Shown one piece after another: positions 1 through 7,340 of a DNA stretch of 33,493 nt. How positions within the stretch are numbered: the first letter of the stretch is position 1; every line of letters starts with the position of its first letter. The notes under the pieces are model-generated. The model ran no database searches, was not told where the DNA came from, and worked only from the letters and a program-made list of their open reading frames with translations. The translations under genes were made by a program, and so were the position numbers. This stretch comes from Synergistaceae bacterium OttesenSCG-928-I11 (GTDB lineage Bacteria; Synergistota; Synergistia; Synergistales; Synergistaceae): the NCBI GenBank assembly GCA_030266365.1, contig JAJDHV010000013.1, forward strand, positions 1 through 33,493, read 5' to 3'.

Positions 1-955
1 TTTTTTTGGCGAGGGCCAGGTCGACCTTCTCGGTGAAGCCGACGATGCCGCCGAACGCGGAGACCGGATCGCAGGCCAGTGCGCGCTCGTACGCCTCCAT
101 CGGCGTGTCCGCCTCGGCGGTGCCGCAGGGTGTCGTATGCTTGACGATGACGCAGGCACAGCTCGCCTGGAAGAGGCGCTGCCCCTTGAGCAGCGTGTCG
201 AGATCGAGCAGGTTGTTGTACGACAATTCCTTGCCCGCGTGCTGCTCGAAGAGCGGGTTTGCAAGGGTGGGCATGTAGAGCCCGGCGCTCTGGTAGGGGT
301 TCTCGCCGTAGCGGAGGACCTGGGCGCGGCGAAGGGGGATGACCTTTTCCGGCTCGTCGTTGTGCGTCGAATAGCCGAGTGCGTCCTTCAGCCCCTCGTG
401 GATCGTCGCGTCGTACGACGCCGTGACGAGGAACGCCTTGATGGCGAGGTCCTTGCGCATCGCCTCGTCGAGCGTGCCGTTTTTCACGGCGTCCGCCACC
501 GGCTTGTAGTCCGCCGGGTCGGTGACGACGGTCACGAACGCGTAGTTCTTGGCGGCGGCGCGGATGAGGGAGACGCCGCCGATGTCGATCTTCTCGATCA
601 GCTCGGATTTCGACGGACTCTTTCGCGCCGTCTCCTCGAAGGGGTAGAGCGTGCAGACGACGATGTCGATCAGGGGGATGGCGTGTGCCGCGCGGTCCGC
701 CTCGTCCTGTTCCACGTCGCGGCGGGCCAGGATCGCGCCCATCACCTTGGGGTGCAGCGTCTTGACCCGGCCGCCCAGGATGGCGGGCACGCCGGTGACG
801 CCCTCGACCTCCGTCACCGCGATACCGTTGTCCGAGAGATATTTCGCCGTCCCGGAGCTGGAGACGATCTCGTACCCCGCGGAGACGAAGGATTGCGCCA
901 GTTCGACGATGCCCTCTTTGTTCCAGACGGAGATCAAAGCCTTGGGTTTGTCCAC
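1..955 (-). CDS. purH: Bifunctional AICAR transformylase/IMP cyclohydrolase PurH (C-terminus cut by window edge)
   Basis: Catalyses the last two steps of IMP synthesis: formylation of AICAR with 10-formyl-THF, then cyclisation to IMP in the cytosol. About 318 residues are visible. The N-terminal IMP cyclohydrolase (MGS-like) domain is complete, starting with KALISVWNKEG and containing GGRVKTLHPKVMG and DIGGVSLIRAAAKN. The transformylase domain has begun, with the KHTTPCGTA motif, before the window ends. An ATG lies at 964, but a GGGAAGG Shine-Dalgarno sequence directly abuts it; the GTG at 955 sits 9 nt behind that site and is the better start. It is the last visible gene of the pur operon, separated from purN by a two-hairpin repeat at 988-1037. 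Identification is firm; only the start is uncertain. Confidence 0.95.
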   Translation of the reverse strand, partial: MDKPKALISVWNKEGIVELAQSFVSAGYEIVSSSGTAKYLSDNGIAVTEVEGVTGVPAILGGRVKTLHPKVMGAILARRDVEQDEADRAAHAIPLIDIVVCTLYPFEETARKSPSKSELIEKIDIGGVSLIRAAAKNYAFVTVVTDPADYKPVADAVKNGTLDEAMRKDLAIKAFLVTASYDATIHEGLKDALGYSTHNDEPEKVIPLRRAQVLRYGENPYQSAGLYMPTLANPLFEQHAGKELSYNNLLDLDTLLKGQRLFQASCACVIVKHTTPCGTAEADTPMEAYERALACDPVSAFGGIVGFTEKVDLALAKK

Positions 956-987
956 TCGAATCATCCTTCCCGAAAATTTTTTAGAGG

Positions 988-1037
988 CGCGGGGCGCTGC
1001 CCCGCACCCCGCAAGGGGACGCAGTCCCCTTGACCCC
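988..1037. repeat. Two-hairpin GC-rich intergenic repeat, copy A (inside pur operon)
   Basis: Two adjacent hairpins: GCGGGGC-gct-GCCCCGC, then AAGGGGAC-gca-GTCCCCTT, followed by GACCCC. The same architecture recurs at 16964-17052, 27335-27384, 30608-30657 and 30751-30801. This copy lies between purN and purH, so it may attenuate or stabilise the operon transcript. Confidence 0.8.
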
Positions 1038-1046
1038 ATTCTGATT

Positions 1047-1643
1047 TTATATGTCCTCGTGGAATAATTGCTGCAATGTTTTTGGATACAACCGGTGCTC
1101 GACCGCGTGGACGCGTTCGGCGAGGCTCTCCTCCGTGTCGCCCGGCTGGATCGGAACCTCTTCCTGCGCCAGGATCGGGCCGTGGTCGACGAACTCGTCG
1201 ACGATGTGGATCGTCACGCCCGCGCAGTCGGCCTGCGCCTCCAGCGCGTCGCGGATGGCGTGCGCGCCGGGGAAGGCGGGGAGCATCGACGGGTGGATGT
1301 TGACGATCCGTCCGGGAAATTGTTTGACGAAGTCGGCGGAGAGAATTTTCATGAACCCCGCCAGCACGATCCAGTCGATTTTTTTATTCTTTATCGTCTC
1401 GGCGATTAATCGCTCGTTTTTTTCTCTCGGCACGCCGCGCTCGTAGACGGCGGAGACCGTCTCGATCCCCGCGTCGCGCGCCTTGGCGAGGCCAGGCGCG
1501 TTCGGGTTGTCGCTGACGACGAGCGCGATCTCGGCGTCCAGTGCGCTGCTCTTACACGCTTCTATGATGGCCAGCATGTTGCTCCCGGTGCCGGAGATCA
1601 GGATGGCGACGCGCGGTTTTTTTTGCGCCTCTCGTTCGGTCAT
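1047..1643 (-). CDS. purN: Phosphoribosylglycinamide formyltransferase PurN
   Basis: Transfers a formyl group from 10-formyl-THF to GAR, giving FGAR (third step of purine synthesis). The 198-residue length is usual for the family. It opens with VAILISGTGSN (residues 12-22), the phosphate-binding loop. The catalytic set is visible: Asn115 and His117 in NIHPSMLPAFPG, and Asp153 in VDHGPI. The start is the ATG at 1643, whose ATGA overlaps the purM stop, pointing to translational coupling; the frame stays open further upstream, but that part is antisense-like and overlaps purM. Transcribed with purC and purM upstream and purH downstream. Confidence 0.96.
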   Translation of the reverse strand: MTEREAQKKPRVAILISGTGSNMLAIIEACKSSALDAEIALVVSDNPNAPGLAKARDAGIETVSAVYERGVPREKNERLIAETIKNKKIDWIVLAGFMKILSADFVKQFPGRIVNIHPSMLPAFPGAHAIRDALEAQADCAGVTIHIVDEFVDHGPILAQEEVPIQPGDTEESLAERVHAVEHRLYPKTLQQLFHEDI

Positions 1644-2635
1644 ATTGCTGCGACCCTGCCGATCACGCGTGGCAATTCGCCGGACGCTTCGAGTGCCCCA
1701 GTCAATGCTGCAACATCTTCTTCGTGCACGACGAAGACGAAGCCGATCCCGAGGTTGAAGACGCGTCGCATCTCCGCCTCCTCGACATCCGCGGACTGGA
1801 TGAGGCCGAAGATCGCAGGGCGCTCCCACGTGGAAAAATCGATTTCGCAACGCAGGCCCTTCGGCATCACGCGGTCGATGTTGGCTTCGAGACCGCCGCC
1901 GGTGATGTGGGCCATGCCGCGAATCGTCACGGTCTCGATGGCTGTGAGTGCCTGACGCACATAGAGGCGCGTCGGGCGCATGAGGACTTCGCCGAGCGAC
2001 TCTCCGCCAAGCGAATCGGGGCGCGCGTCCGGGGAGAGGCGGAGGCCGTCGTCCAGCAGGCTCTTGCGGACGAGGCTGTAGCCGTTGCTGTGCACGCCGG
2101 AACTCGGAAGGCCGACGATTGCGTCGCCTGCCCGGATCGTCGATCCGTCGACGATTTTTTCATCGTCCACGAGGCCGACGGCGAATCCCGCGAGGTCGAA
2201 GCCGCTCTCGCCATAGACGCCCGGCATCTCGGCGGTCTCGCCGCCCAGCAGTGCGCAGCGGCTCTCGACGCAGGCGTCCAGGATGCCCTCCAGGACGTCC
2301 GTCATGCGCGGCACGTCGAGCCTGCCGCAGGCGATGTAGTCGAGGAAGAAGAGCGGGACGGCACCGCACGTGACGAGGTCGTTGACGCTCATCGCGACGA
2401 GGTCCTGCCCCAGTCCGCGATAGATGCCGGTCGCCTCCGCAACGGCGAGCTTCGTGCCCACGCCGTCCGTGCAGGCCGCGAGCGAACGCCCGCCCCCGAT
2501 GGGGTAGAGGCCGCTGAAGCCGCCGATGCCCCCGCTTGAGGGGAGCGAGTCGCCACGGCGCGCCACGAGTTTTTTGACGACCTCGACCCAGGCGTCGCCG
2601 AGCGAGATGTCGACCCCCGCGCTCTTGTAATCCAT
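1640..2635 (-). CDS. purM: Phosphoribosylformylglycinamidine cyclo-ligase PurM (AIR synthetase)
   Basis: ATP-dependent ring closure of FGAM to AIR, the fifth step of purine synthesis. The 331-residue protein carries the family signatures TDGVGTK (56-62), GQDLVAMSVNDLVTCGA (76-92), GGETAEMPG (131-139), GLPSSGVHSNGYSL (175-188) and a later HITGGG. The start ATG is 6 bp after the purC stop and the stop overlaps purN, so all three are one transcript. The genes usually placed between purC and purM in such clusters (purS, purQ, purL, purF) are absent here and must be elsewhere. Confidence 0.97.
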   Translation of the reverse strand: MDYKSAGVDISLGDAWVEVVKKLVARRGDSLPSSGGIGGFSGLYPIGGGRSLAACTDGVGTKLAVAEATGIYRGLGQDLVAMSVNDLVTCGAVPLFFLDYIACGRLDVPRMTDVLEGILDACVESRCALLGGETAEMPGVYGESGFDLAGFAVGLVDDEKIVDGSTIRAGDAIVGLPSSGVHSNGYSLVRKSLLDDGLRLSPDARPDSLGGESLGEVLMRPTRLYVRQALTAIETVTIRGMAHITGGGLEANIDRVMPKGLRCEIDFSTWERPAIFGLIQSADVEEAEMRRVFNLGIGFVFVVHEEDVAALTGALEASGELPRVIGRVAAI

Positions 2636-2641
2636 GACGAT

Positions 2642-3367
2642 CTACTTTTTCCTCCCGGAGAGCCTGCGCCAGATTTCCTCGTACGCGCCCAGAACGTTGC
2701 CGAGATCCTTGCGGAAGCGGTCCTTGTCGAGCCGGTCGCCGGTGGACGAGTCCCAGAAGCGGCAGGTGTCGGGCGAAATTTCGTCCGCAAGGATCAGCCT
2801 GCCGTCGCGATCCTTGCCGAACTCGAGCTTGAAGTCGACCAGGACGATGCCGAGTGGCTCGAACAATTTTTGCAGCAGCTCGTTGACGCGGAGCGTGATC
2901 TTCTTGATCTCCGCGAGGTCCGCCTCCGTCGCCCAGCCGAAGAGGAGCGCGTGGTCCTCCGTGACGATCGGATCGCCCAGCGCGTCGTCCTTGTAATAGA
3001 ACTCGAGCAGCGGGCGGGGAAGGCGTTTGCCCTCCTCGACGCCGAGGCGCTTGACGATCGAGCCGGTCGTGATGTTGCGCACGACGACCTCGAGCGGCAG
3101 AATTTTTACGCGCACCGCGAGCTGGCGCAGCTCGTCGAGCTTTTCCACGAAGTGCAGCGGCACGCCGTTCTCCTTGATGTATTCGAAAATCTCCGCGCTG
3201 ATCGCGTTGTTGAGGCGCCCCTTGCCGGTCATCTCCGCGCGCTTCTCGCCGTTGAACGCCGTGAAGCTGTCCTTGTACTCCATGATCGTCAGGTTCGGGT
3301 CGTCGGTCGCGTAGAGCCGCTTCGCCTTGCCCTCGTACATCATCTCGCCCTGTATCGGTTTGCTCAC
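2642..3367 (-). CDS. purC: SAICAR synthetase PurC
   Basis: Ligates aspartate to CAIR with ATP, giving SAICAR. The 241-residue length is normal for the short bacterial form. Motifs: YEGKAKRLYATDDPN (11-25), NITTGSIVKRLG (98-109), VLVDFKLEFGKD (175-186) and DEISPDTCRFWD (195-206), which holds substrate and metal ligands. The start is a GTG at 3367 behind an AGGGGG Shine-Dalgarno sequence. It is the first gene of the operon, downstream of a good sigma-70 promoter (3403-3430) with inverted repeats over and next to the -35 box. Confidence 0.96.
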   Translation of the reverse strand: MSKPIQGEMMYEGKAKRLYATDDPNLTIMEYKDSFTAFNGEKRAEMTGKGRLNNAISAEIFEYIKENGVPLHFVEKLDELRQLAVRVKILPLEVVVRNITTGSIVKRLGVEEGKRLPRPLLEFYYKDDALGDPIVTEDHALLFGWATEADLAEIKKITLRVNELLQKLFEPLGIVLVDFKLEFGKDRDGRLILADEISPDTCRFWDSSTGDRLDKDRFRKDLGNVLGAYEEIWRRLSGRKK

Positions 3368-3402
3368 AGAAATCGCCCCCTGATGGTCGAATATTATTGA
3401 CT

Positions 3403-3430
3403 AATATACAACGCTGGAATGAAATGTCAA
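3403..3430 (-). promoter_or_regulatory. Sigma-70 promoter of the pur operon
   Basis: On the minus strand: TTGACA (3430-3425), 16-bp spacer, TATATT (3408-3403), about 35 bp ahead of the purC GTG. The imperfect repeat GAAATG-tcaat-CATTTC (3421-3437) overlaps the -35 box, which suits control by a purine-responsive repressor. Confidence 0.8.
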
Positions 3431-3438
3431 TCATTTCA

Positions 3439-3455
3439 GGCATGCGTCGCATGCC
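3439..3455. promoter_or_regulatory. 17-bp perfect palindrome upstream of the pur promoter (candidate operator)
   Basis: GGCATGCG-T-CGCATGCC lies just upstream of the purC -35 box, in the gap shared with the divergent gene at 3595. A regulator binding here could affect both directions. The protein is unknown. Confidence 0.5.
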
Positions 3456-3464
3456 GCACCGGGT

Positions 3465-3476
3465 AATTGTACAATT
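3465..3476. promoter_or_regulatory. AATTGTACAATT palindrome (candidate operator)
   Basis: A perfect 12-bp palindrome, about 50 bp before a TATAAT-like -10 (3526-3531) that could serve the gene at 3595. Its core TTGTACAA recurs at 4574-4581, upstream of the first reductase module, suggesting one regulator for both sites. Confidence 0.4.
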
Positions 3477-3594
3477 TAAAGACACCCCGATCAATCGTGT
3501 GTCGCACGGAAAAAGCGACTGCGTGTATAATTTTTTTGCGACACAAAGACGAACAGAGACGAATAAAAAAATTCGGCGAGGAGGCGTCCTTCAG

Positions 3595-4518
3595 ATGGTC
3601 AACGAGGTCGGCGGGATCATCGCGGCGGCGAGCAGGGCGGCGGCCTGTCCGTTGCAGCAGACCGGTTCCATCCCCGCGGTCAAGCGCATCGTGCTCACGT
3701 TTCAGCAGGCGGGGATTTTTCCCATCGTCGTCGTCACGGGCGTCGAGGCGGACGAGGTGCGCTACCAGCTCTCGGATTTCGGCGTGATCTTCGTGCACAA
3801 CGACGACTGCGTCGCGCCGGAGCTCATCGACTCGTTCAAACTCGGCCTCTCGTACCTCGGGCGCAAATGTCGCCGCGTCGTCCTCACGCCCGTCAACGTC
3901 CCGATGTTCCTGCCGCGCACGCTGATCTCCCTGCTCGCCTGCGACGCGGAGATCGTCACGCCAATATGCGACGGACAGGACGGACACCCGGTCGTCCTGT
4001 CGCACGCCATCGTCGACGCGATTTTTCAATATGAAGGCGCGTGCGGCCTTCGCAGTGCGATCGAGCACTTCGAAACGCGCCGAAAAAAAGTCGAGACGAC
4101 CGACCGGGGGACGATCCACACCGTGCACGACACCGCCGAGATGGAGGCCTTTCTCGAACGGCACAACGCCGACCTTCTGCACCCTTTCTTGCGCGTCAGC
4201 ATCGAAAAAGACGTCGCGTTCTTCAACGCGCGCGCGAAATTGCTGCTCCTGTTGATCGACGAGACGAACTCCGTCCGCTCCGCCTCGGAGCAGATGGCCC
4301 TGTCGTACAGCAAGGCGTGGGAGATGCTGAACAAATTGGAGTCCGAGCTCGGGTACCCCGTCGTCGACCGCCGCCACGGCGGAAGCAGGGGCGGCAAGAC
4401 CAGCCTCACCGAGCGCGGCGCAGCATTCCTGAAAGCCTATCAGACGTTCGAAGAAAATTTATTCCGCTACGCGCGCGAGCAGTTCGACGCCCTCTTCCGT
4501 GAGGGCGGGGCGGTGTGA
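3595..4518 (+). CDS. Molybdopterin-nucleotidyltransferase-like domain fused to a ModE/LysR-type DNA-binding domain
   Basis: A 307-residue fusion. Residues 1-200 resemble MobA/MocA NTP transferases: an alpha/beta start with FPIVVVTG (42-49), LTPVNVP (97-103) and GHPVVLS (130-136). Residues 213-283 form a winged helix of ModE type (SASEQMALSYSKAWEMLNKL, then a TSLTERG wing). Two features argue against catalysis: the usual N-terminal Gly-rich LAAGxSxRMG loop is degenerate (IIAAASRAAACP), and the metal-binding Asp of the PVDxP motif is Asn101. I infer a nucleotide- or cofactor-sensing regulator. The start is the ATG at 3595 with GGAGG 10 nt upstream, although the frame stays open to 3397. It lies 116 bp before the first reductase gene on the same strand. 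Confidence 0.72.
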   Translation: MVNEVGGIIAAASRAAACPLQQTGSIPAVKRIVLTFQQAGIFPIVVVTGVEADEVRYQLSDFGVIFVHNDDCVAPELIDSFKLGLSYLGRKCRRVVLTPVNVPMFLPRTLISLLACDAEIVTPICDGQDGHPVVLSHAIVDAIFQYEGACGLRSAIEHFETRRKKVETTDRGTIHTVHDTAEMEAFLERHNADLLHPFLRVSIEKDVAFFNARAKLLLLLIDETNSVRSASEQMALSYSKAWEMLNKLESELGYPVVDRRHGGSRGGKTSLTERGAAFLKAYQTFEENLFRYAREQFDALFREGGAV

Positions 4519-4538
4519 TCCCAGACCTAAAACGCGCG

Positions 4539-4562
4539 GGTGTCTTTTTTTTACAAGACACC
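4539..4562. promoter_or_regulatory. Inverted repeat between the regulator fusion and the first reductase operon
   Basis: GGTGTCTT-ttttttac-AAGACACC, a perfect 8-bp stem 21 bp after the upstream stop codon. It could be a weak terminator of that gene or an operator for the reductase operon. No U-tract follows. Confidence 0.45.
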
Positions 4563-4573
4563 GGATTTTCTTA

Positions 4574-4581
4574 TTTGTACA
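4574..4581. promoter_or_regulatory. Second TTGTACAA palindrome, upstream of first reductase operon
   Basis: The same 8-bp core as at 3467-3474, here about 55 bp before the ATG at 4635. A small hairpin, GCGCC-gtca-GGCGC (4604-4617), lies between it and the ribosome binding site and may tune translation. Confidence 0.35.
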
Positions 4582-4634
4582 ATAACTATGGAACGAATCT
4601 TACGCGCCGTCAGGCGCATGTTGGGAGGTGGCCC

Positions 4635-5942
4635 ATGAAACTTGAGATGCAGACGCTCGATGTGAAGGGCATGGAGTGGGGAGAAAAGACGCATTTCAAG
4701 AACGGCGTTCTTACCATCGACAGGGAGGAGGCGCTTGCCGTCTGCGGCGATTTTCCGGGCGTGGATGGTTTTGCGCTGCACATCGCACGGCCGGGCGACA
4801 GGACGAGGATCATTCCCGTGAAGTGCATCGTGGAGCCTCGCTGCAAGACCTCGGATGGCGATCCAGATTTTCCGGGCATCGTGGGCGAGATCAAACAGGT
4901 CGGCCACGGCAGGACGCTCGCCCTGAAGGGGGCTGCGGTCGTGATGACCGAGACGAACGACCCCGAGACGGTCTGCAAGACCGGCGGCTTCATCGACATG
5001 TCCGGTCCTGCCGCGGATTACTGCGTCTATTCGAAGCTCTTTCTCCTTGTGATCGAGGCGAAAGCCATTCCCTCCGTCCACAGGGAGGACCCGCAGGCGC
5101 TCGACGACGCGGTGCGCGTCGCGGGACTGCGCCTCGCGGCGTACCTCGCGAAAAAATGCATGGACGCCGCACCGGATGCGACGAAGACCTACGAACTGAG
5201 CGAGGCCGATCCGTCTCTGCCGGGCGTCGTCTACATTCTGCAACTGTTGACGCAACACCCCCTCGTGGAGGATTTCTACGTCTACGGGCAGCTCGCAGGG
5301 GAGCATTTCATGCCGACGCTGATGCACCCGAACGAGCTCATGGACGGAGCCGTCACGAATTTTATCGGCGCGCACTGCACCGTCTGCTCCGACAAGCAGT
5401 ACCTCTACGACATCCAGAACAGCCCGGCCGTGGAAGAATTCTACGCCCGACACGGGCGCGACCTCCGTTTCCTCGGCGTCATCCTGCACAACGAGGTTGT
5501 GACGCTCGAGGGCAAGATGCGGAGCAGCCTCTTTACCTCCAAGATTGCGGCGATGCTTGGCGCGAAGGGCGCGGTGATGGTCACGGAGGGACACGGCAAT
5601 CCGGACGAGGACATCATGCTCAACGTGCGGAATCTGGAGCGCTGCGGCGTGCGCACGGTCATCATCTCCGACGAGCTCGGCGGCGTCGACGGCAGAAGCC
5701 CCGGTCTCGCCGACTGGGTGCCGGAGTGCGACGCGATGGTCAGTGTGGGCAACACCCACGAACTGCTCGCAATCCCCGAGCGCATGGATACGCTGATCGG
5801 CAACGAATCGAGCCTGTCGATCATTCGCGCTTCCGCGGGCGAGGAGCCGAAGGAGGCGGGGTATTTTTATACCCAGTTGAACCACGTCGCGGGCTCCTGC
5901 TCCCAGGCCGGCATCGGCAACCTTTCGGCGCGCTGGATTTGA
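4635..5942 (+). CDS. Glycine/sarcosine/betaine reductase component B alpha/beta proprotein, GrdE/GrdG/GrdI type (module 1)
   Basis: A 435-residue proprotein of the substrate-binding part of component B. The family precursor is cleaved before a Cys that becomes a pyruvoyl group, which binds the amino substrate. Family features: IARPGDRTRIIPVK early, FIDMSGPAADY, MHPNELMDGA, ILHNEVVTLEGK and GHGNPDEDIM. The cleavage Cys is Cys248, in GAHCTVCSDK. The residue before it is His247, whereas the paralogue at 23925 has the usual Asn-Cys at the same position. The start ATG follows GGGAGGTG. It is 12 bp before the selenoprotein partner at 5955. The substrate is unknown: the protein is clearly diverged from the module 2 copy and has its own regulators and transporter nearby. 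Confidence 0.88.
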   Translation: MKLEMQTLDVKGMEWGEKTHFKNGVLTIDREEALAVCGDFPGVDGFALHIARPGDRTRIIPVKCIVEPRCKTSDGDPDFPGIVGEIKQVGHGRTLALKGAAVVMTETNDPETVCKTGGFIDMSGPAADYCVYSKLFLLVIEAKAIPSVHREDPQALDDAVRVAGLRLAAYLAKKCMDAAPDATKTYELSEADPSLPGVVYILQLLTQHPLVEDFYVYGQLAGEHFMPTLMHPNELMDGAVTNFIGAHCTVCSDKQYLYDIQNSPAVEEFYARHGRDLRFLGVILHNEVVTLEGKMRSSLFTSKIAAMLGAKGAVMVTEGHGNPDEDIMLNVRNLERCGVRTVIISDELGGVDGRSPGLADWVPECDAMVSVGNTHELLAIPERMDTLIGNESSLSIIRASAGEEPKEAGYFYTQLNHVAGSCSQAGIGNLSARWI

Positions 5943-5954
5943 GGAGGCGGAAAA

Positions 5955-7244
5955 ATGCCTAAAAAAATACTGCATTACGTCAATCAATTTTTCGCGGGTG
6001 TCGGCGGCGAGGACATGGCCGACTACAAGCCGGAGGCGCGCGCCGGTTCGCTGGGTCCCGGCGCCCAGATCGCGAAATTGCTCGCGGACGACGCCGAAGT
6101 CGTCGCGACGTTCATCTGCGGAGATAATTTTTTCGCAACTCATCAGGCGGAAGCGCTCTCCGTTTTCGACAAAGCGATGGAGGAGTACAAACCGGACCTG
6201 ATCGTCGCCGGTCCGTCGTTCTACGCCGGGCGGTACGGTTTCGCCTGCGGCCACGTCGCGGTCCGCGCAGCGGAACGCTTCGGGGTACCGACGATCGGCG
6301 GCATGAGCGTCGAGAGTCCGGCGGTCGAGATGTTCCGCGAGAAGATGTTCATCGTGGAGACGGGCGACTCCGCGCGCGCGATGAAACATGCGCTCGAGGA
6401 CATGACGAACCTGGCGCGCAAACTCCTGCGCGGCGAAACGCTCCGCACCGCCGCCGAGGAGGGGTACTTCCACAGAAACAGGCGGAAGAATTTTCTGTAC
6501 GAGGAGAACGGCGGAAAACGCGCCGTCGACATGCTGATGCGCAAGGTGAAGGGGGAGCCCTTCGTCTCCGAATACTTGCAGGCTGTCCCGGAAAAGGTGG
6601 CGGCGGCCCCCGCCGTCGCGGATCTTCGCAAGGCGACCATTGCGCTGCTCAACACGGGCGGCATGGTGCCCGCGGGCAACCCGGACCGGATCGAGGGATC
6701 GGCCGCCACGAAGTTCGGCGCGTACTCGATGGAGGGGATGCCCCGCCTCGAGTCCGGTGTCATCGTCTCCGTCCACGGCGGATACGACTCGACGTTCTCC
6801 GACGCGGACCCCAACCGCATCGTGCCCCTCGATGTGCTGAGGGAGCTCGAGCGGGAAGGGCGGATCGGGAAGGTGCACGAGATTTTCTATTCGACGGTCG
6901 GGACGGGTGCGTCGCTCCTGAACGGACAGGCGTTCGGCAAAAGCATCGCGGAGATGCTGCAAAACGCGGAAGTCGACGCCGCAATCATGGTCTCCACCTG
7001 AGGATCCTGCACGCGCTGCGGTGCAGCGATCACGAAAGAGGTGGAGCGGGCGGGAATACCCTGTGCCCACATCACGGCGATCGACCCCATTGCGCATACG
7101 TTCGGGAGCAACCGCGTCGTTCACGGAACGGCGATCCCGCATCCTCTTTCTCCGCTGTCGGACGACGCGAAGACGGAGTATGCGGCGAGAAAGAGCACGG
7201 TGCTCTTGGCTCTCGAAATGTTGACGAAGGAAGTCGACGTGTAA
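5955..7244 (+). CDS. Selenoprotein subunit of reductase component B, GrdB/GrdF/GrdH type, with in-frame UGA (Sec349) (module 1)
   Basis: The selenocysteine subunit of component B. It reductively cleaves the substrate's C-N bond and passes the carboxymethyl group to selenoprotein A. The reading frame stops at TGA 6999-7001 but continues in frame to TAA at 7244, giving 429 residues with Sec349 in UGSCTRCGA. The extension holds family C-terminal features (PCAHITAIDPI, then HGTAIPHPLSP), so this is recoding, not a broken gene. Start-side motifs: ILHYVNQFFAGVGGED (5-20), VAGPSFYAGRYGFACG and NTGGMVPAGNPDRI. A hairpin with a GGU loop lies 12 nt after the UGA. The start ATG follows GAGGAGGCGG, which begins inside the upstream stop codon. 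Confidence 0.93.
7014..7028 (+). promoter_or_regulatory. Bacterial SECIS hairpin (module 1)
   Basis: CGCTGC-GGT-GCAGCG, a 6-bp stem starting 12 nt after the UGA. The apical GGU matches the SelB-recognised loop of bacterial SECIS elements. The copy at 26319-26333 has the same spacing and loop, with one C-G pair replaced by A-U. Confidence 0.85.
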
Positions 7245-7255
7245 GGACGGCCCTG

Positions 7256-7293
7256 CATGCCGGTCGGATGACGAAAATCGTTCGACCGGCATG
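7256..7293. promoter_or_regulatory. Long inverted repeat between selenoprotein gene and AraC regulator
   Basis: CATGCCGGTCG (7256-7266) and CGACCGGCATG (7283-7293) form a perfect 11-bp stem; inside it ACGA-aaa-TCGT can form a second small stem. There is no U-tract. It may be an operator or attenuator for the regulator at 7341, or it may protect the 3' end of the reductase mRNA. Confidence 0.5.
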
Positions 7294-7340
7294 AATCGTA
7301 TTGCGGCAAAAGTCGTGTCGGAGGGTTAGGTGAGGAGAGC

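Noticed and set aside
6999-7001. Stop codon as a sign of a pseudogene or frameshift in module 1
   Set aside because: Frame continues with conserved family sequence, a SECIS hairpin follows, and the same arrangement occurs in module 2.
4551-7292. Very long open frame (over 900 codons) on the strand opposite reductase module 1
   Set aside because: It lies antisense to two well-identified genes, has Arg/His/Asp-rich nonsense composition and no family motif. This is a usual effect of high GC codon bias.
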